From JBOGFI01 sp050743365 (GTDB taxonomy: Bacteria > Actinomycetota > Acidimicrobiia > IMCC26256 > JACDBD01): a stretch of DNA of 30,504 nt. Location: positions 1 to 30,504 of the forward strand of contig JBOGFI010000144.1 in NCBI GenBank assembly GCA_050743365.1, read 5' to 3'. Under the pieces are notes generated by a model. It saw only the letters and a program-made list of their open reading frames with translations, was not told the origin of the DNA and did not search any database. Below, in pieces: positions 29,569 to 30,504 of this stretch (the first letter of the stretch is position 1; every line of letters begins with the position of its first letter). Made by a program: the position numbers and the translations under genes.

Positions 29569-30504
29569 ACAGGGCGTCGACGAACTCCACCGGGTCGAAC
29601 GGCACCAGGTCGTCGGCCGACTCGCCCACGCCCACGACCTTCACGGGGATCCCCAGGTCGGCCTCGATGGCGAGGACGATGCCGCCCTTGGCGGTCCCGT
29701 CGAGCTTGGTGAGGACCACTCCGGTCACGTCGACCGCCTCGGCGAACTGGCGGGCCTGCGTGAGCCCGTTCTGGCCGGTGGTCGCGTCGATCACGAGCAG
29801 CACCTCCTTCAGCGCGCCCGGCGTCCGGTCGACGATGCGCCGCAGCTTCTCGAGCTCGTCCATGAGGTTGAGCTTGGTGTGCAACCGCCCGGCGGTGTCG
29901 ACGAGCAAGAGGTCGGCGCCGCGCGCGTTTGCCGCGCTCATCGCGTCGAATACGACCGAGCCTGGGTCGGCGCCCTCCTGGCCGCGGACGACCGGCGCGC
30001 CCACCCGCTCGCCCCACTGCGCGAGCTGCTCGGCGGCCGCCGCCCGGAATGTGTCGGCGGCGGCGAGCAGCACGGTATGGCCTTCCCTCGACTCGCGCTG
30101 CGCGAGCTTGGCGATGGCGGTGGTCTTGCCGACCCCGTTGACACCCACGAACAACCACACGTTGGGCTCGCCGGCGACGATGGCGAGAGAGCGGTCGGCG
30201 TCGCCGTCGAAGAGGGCGACGACCTGCGCCCTCAGCAGCTCGACCACCTCGGCCGGCTCCGAGACCCGTAGCCCGGCGGCCGCCGCCTTGAGATCGTCGA
30301 GAAGCCGGCCGGTCGCGCCCACGCCGACGTCGGCGAGGAGCAGCGCCTCCTCGAGGTCGTCCCACGTCTCGTCGTCGACCCGGCCGCGACCAGTCAAGGC
30401 GCGGACCGGACCGGCCAGCGCCGCCCGGGTCCTCGTCAGTCGGTCGCGCAGGCGGGGCGGCTCGGCGACCGGCGCCGGCTCCGGGACCGTGGTGGGCGTG
30501 CCGC
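29561..30504 (-). CDS. ftsY: Signal recognition particle receptor FtsY (5' end beyond window)
   Basis: The NG domain of FtsY, the GTPase that docks SRP-bound ribosomes at the membrane. About 314 codons are visible, and the frame is still open at the right edge. The N domain is DDETWDDLEEALLLADVGV. GTPase motifs are GVNGVGKTTAIAKLA (G1), DTFRAAAAEQLAQWGERV, DTAGRLHTKLNLMDELEKL (G3) and LTKLDGTAKGG (G4). The upstream part (LRDRLTRTRAALAGPVRAL) is the amphipathic start of the N domain that contacts the membrane. A TTG at 30397 could be mistaken for the start, but the coding sequence clearly continues upstream. Any acidic A domain lies outside the window. Confidence 0.93.
   Translation of the reverse strand, partial: GTPTTVPEPAPVAEPPRLRDRLTRTRAALAGPVRALTGRGRVDDETWDDLEEALLLADVGVGATGRLLDDLKAAAAGLRVSEPAEVVELLRAQVVALFDGDADRSLAIVAGEPNVWLFVGVNGVGKTTAIAKLAQRESREGHTVLLAAADTFRAAAAEQLAQWGERVGAPVVRGQEGADPGSVVFDAMSAANARGADLLLVDTAGRLHTKLNLMDELEKLRRIVDRTPGALKEVLLVIDATTGQNGLTQARQFAEAVDVTGVVLTKLDGTAKGGIVLAIEADLGIPVKVVGVGESADDLVPFDPVEFVDALFT

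Noticed and set aside
30375..30397. TTG at 30397 as the start of ftsY
   Set aside because: The frame upstream encodes a sensible FtsY N-domain start (LRDRLTRTRAALAG) and stays open to the window edge, so the gene is truncated rather than starting there.

Overview
The window is about 70 percent GC and densely packed, with many GTG starts and almost no non-coding space. The gene set points to a high-GC actinobacterium, most likely of the Acidimicrobiia type: an F420-type LLM oxidoreductase, an ACAD10/11-like acyl-CoA dehydrogenase, a CaiB/BaiF CoA-transferase, DUF1918 and DUF6457 proteins, and an actinobacterial-style TPP riboswitch. The class is inferred from gene content. No rRNA, tRNA, CRISPR array, transposase or prophage gene was recognised. 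No stretch over 300 bases lacks a gene; the largest gap, 7136-7357, holds a repeat.

Layout. 1-100 (-): start of a Pro/Gly-rich protein cut by the left edge. 230-4965 (+): UbiA-type prenyltransferase, acyl-CoA synthetase, UbiB/ABC1 kinase. 5026-7135 (-): acyl-CoA dehydrogenase followed 1 base later by an LLM oxidoreductase. 7358-9214 (+): a pair closely resembling staphylococcal crtQ and crtO, then a small DUF6457 protein. 9216-12833 (-): ECF sigma factor, membrane-anchored beta-propeller protein, Tat-type amidohydrolase, probably one operon. 12906-14135 (-): alpha/beta hydrolase. 14186-15391 (+): CaiB/BaiF transferase. 15407-15949 (-): VOC-fold enzyme. 15997-16629 (+): pdxH. 16636-17574 (-): YihY/BrkB. 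17696-18850 (+): YhhN, DUF1918 and a small unknown protein. 18851-21269 (-): OmpR-type regulator, histidine kinase and ribB in one run. 21359-25797 (-): thiamine salvage operon thiN-thiB-thiP-thiQ behind a TPP riboswitch at 25844-25940. 25969-27141 (-): YncE-like lipoprotein. 27186-28238 (+): flippase-like membrane protein. 28291-29568 (+): Leu/Glu-type amino acid dehydrogenase. 29561-30504 (-): ftsY, cut by the right edge.

How the genes fit together. The thiamine operon is the clearest system: TPP binding should shut off both import (ThiBPQ) and pyrophosphorylation (ThiN). The crtQ/crtO-like pair suggests glycosylation then acylation of a carotenoid acid or other lipid. The sigma, propeller and amidohydrolase genes look like a surface-signalling unit in which the propeller protein could be the sigma regulator.

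The most interesting non-gene signal is a small family of GC-rich hairpins with a GTA or ATA loop, set among GCTCG/CGAGC-rich spacers. There are four copies, and each sits at a junction where transcription changes direction. One copy lies inside the 3' end of the amino acid dehydrogenase gene and appears to have added an abnormal C-terminal tail. A second notable site is a perfect 13-bp hairpin ending 7 bases before the thiQ start codon.
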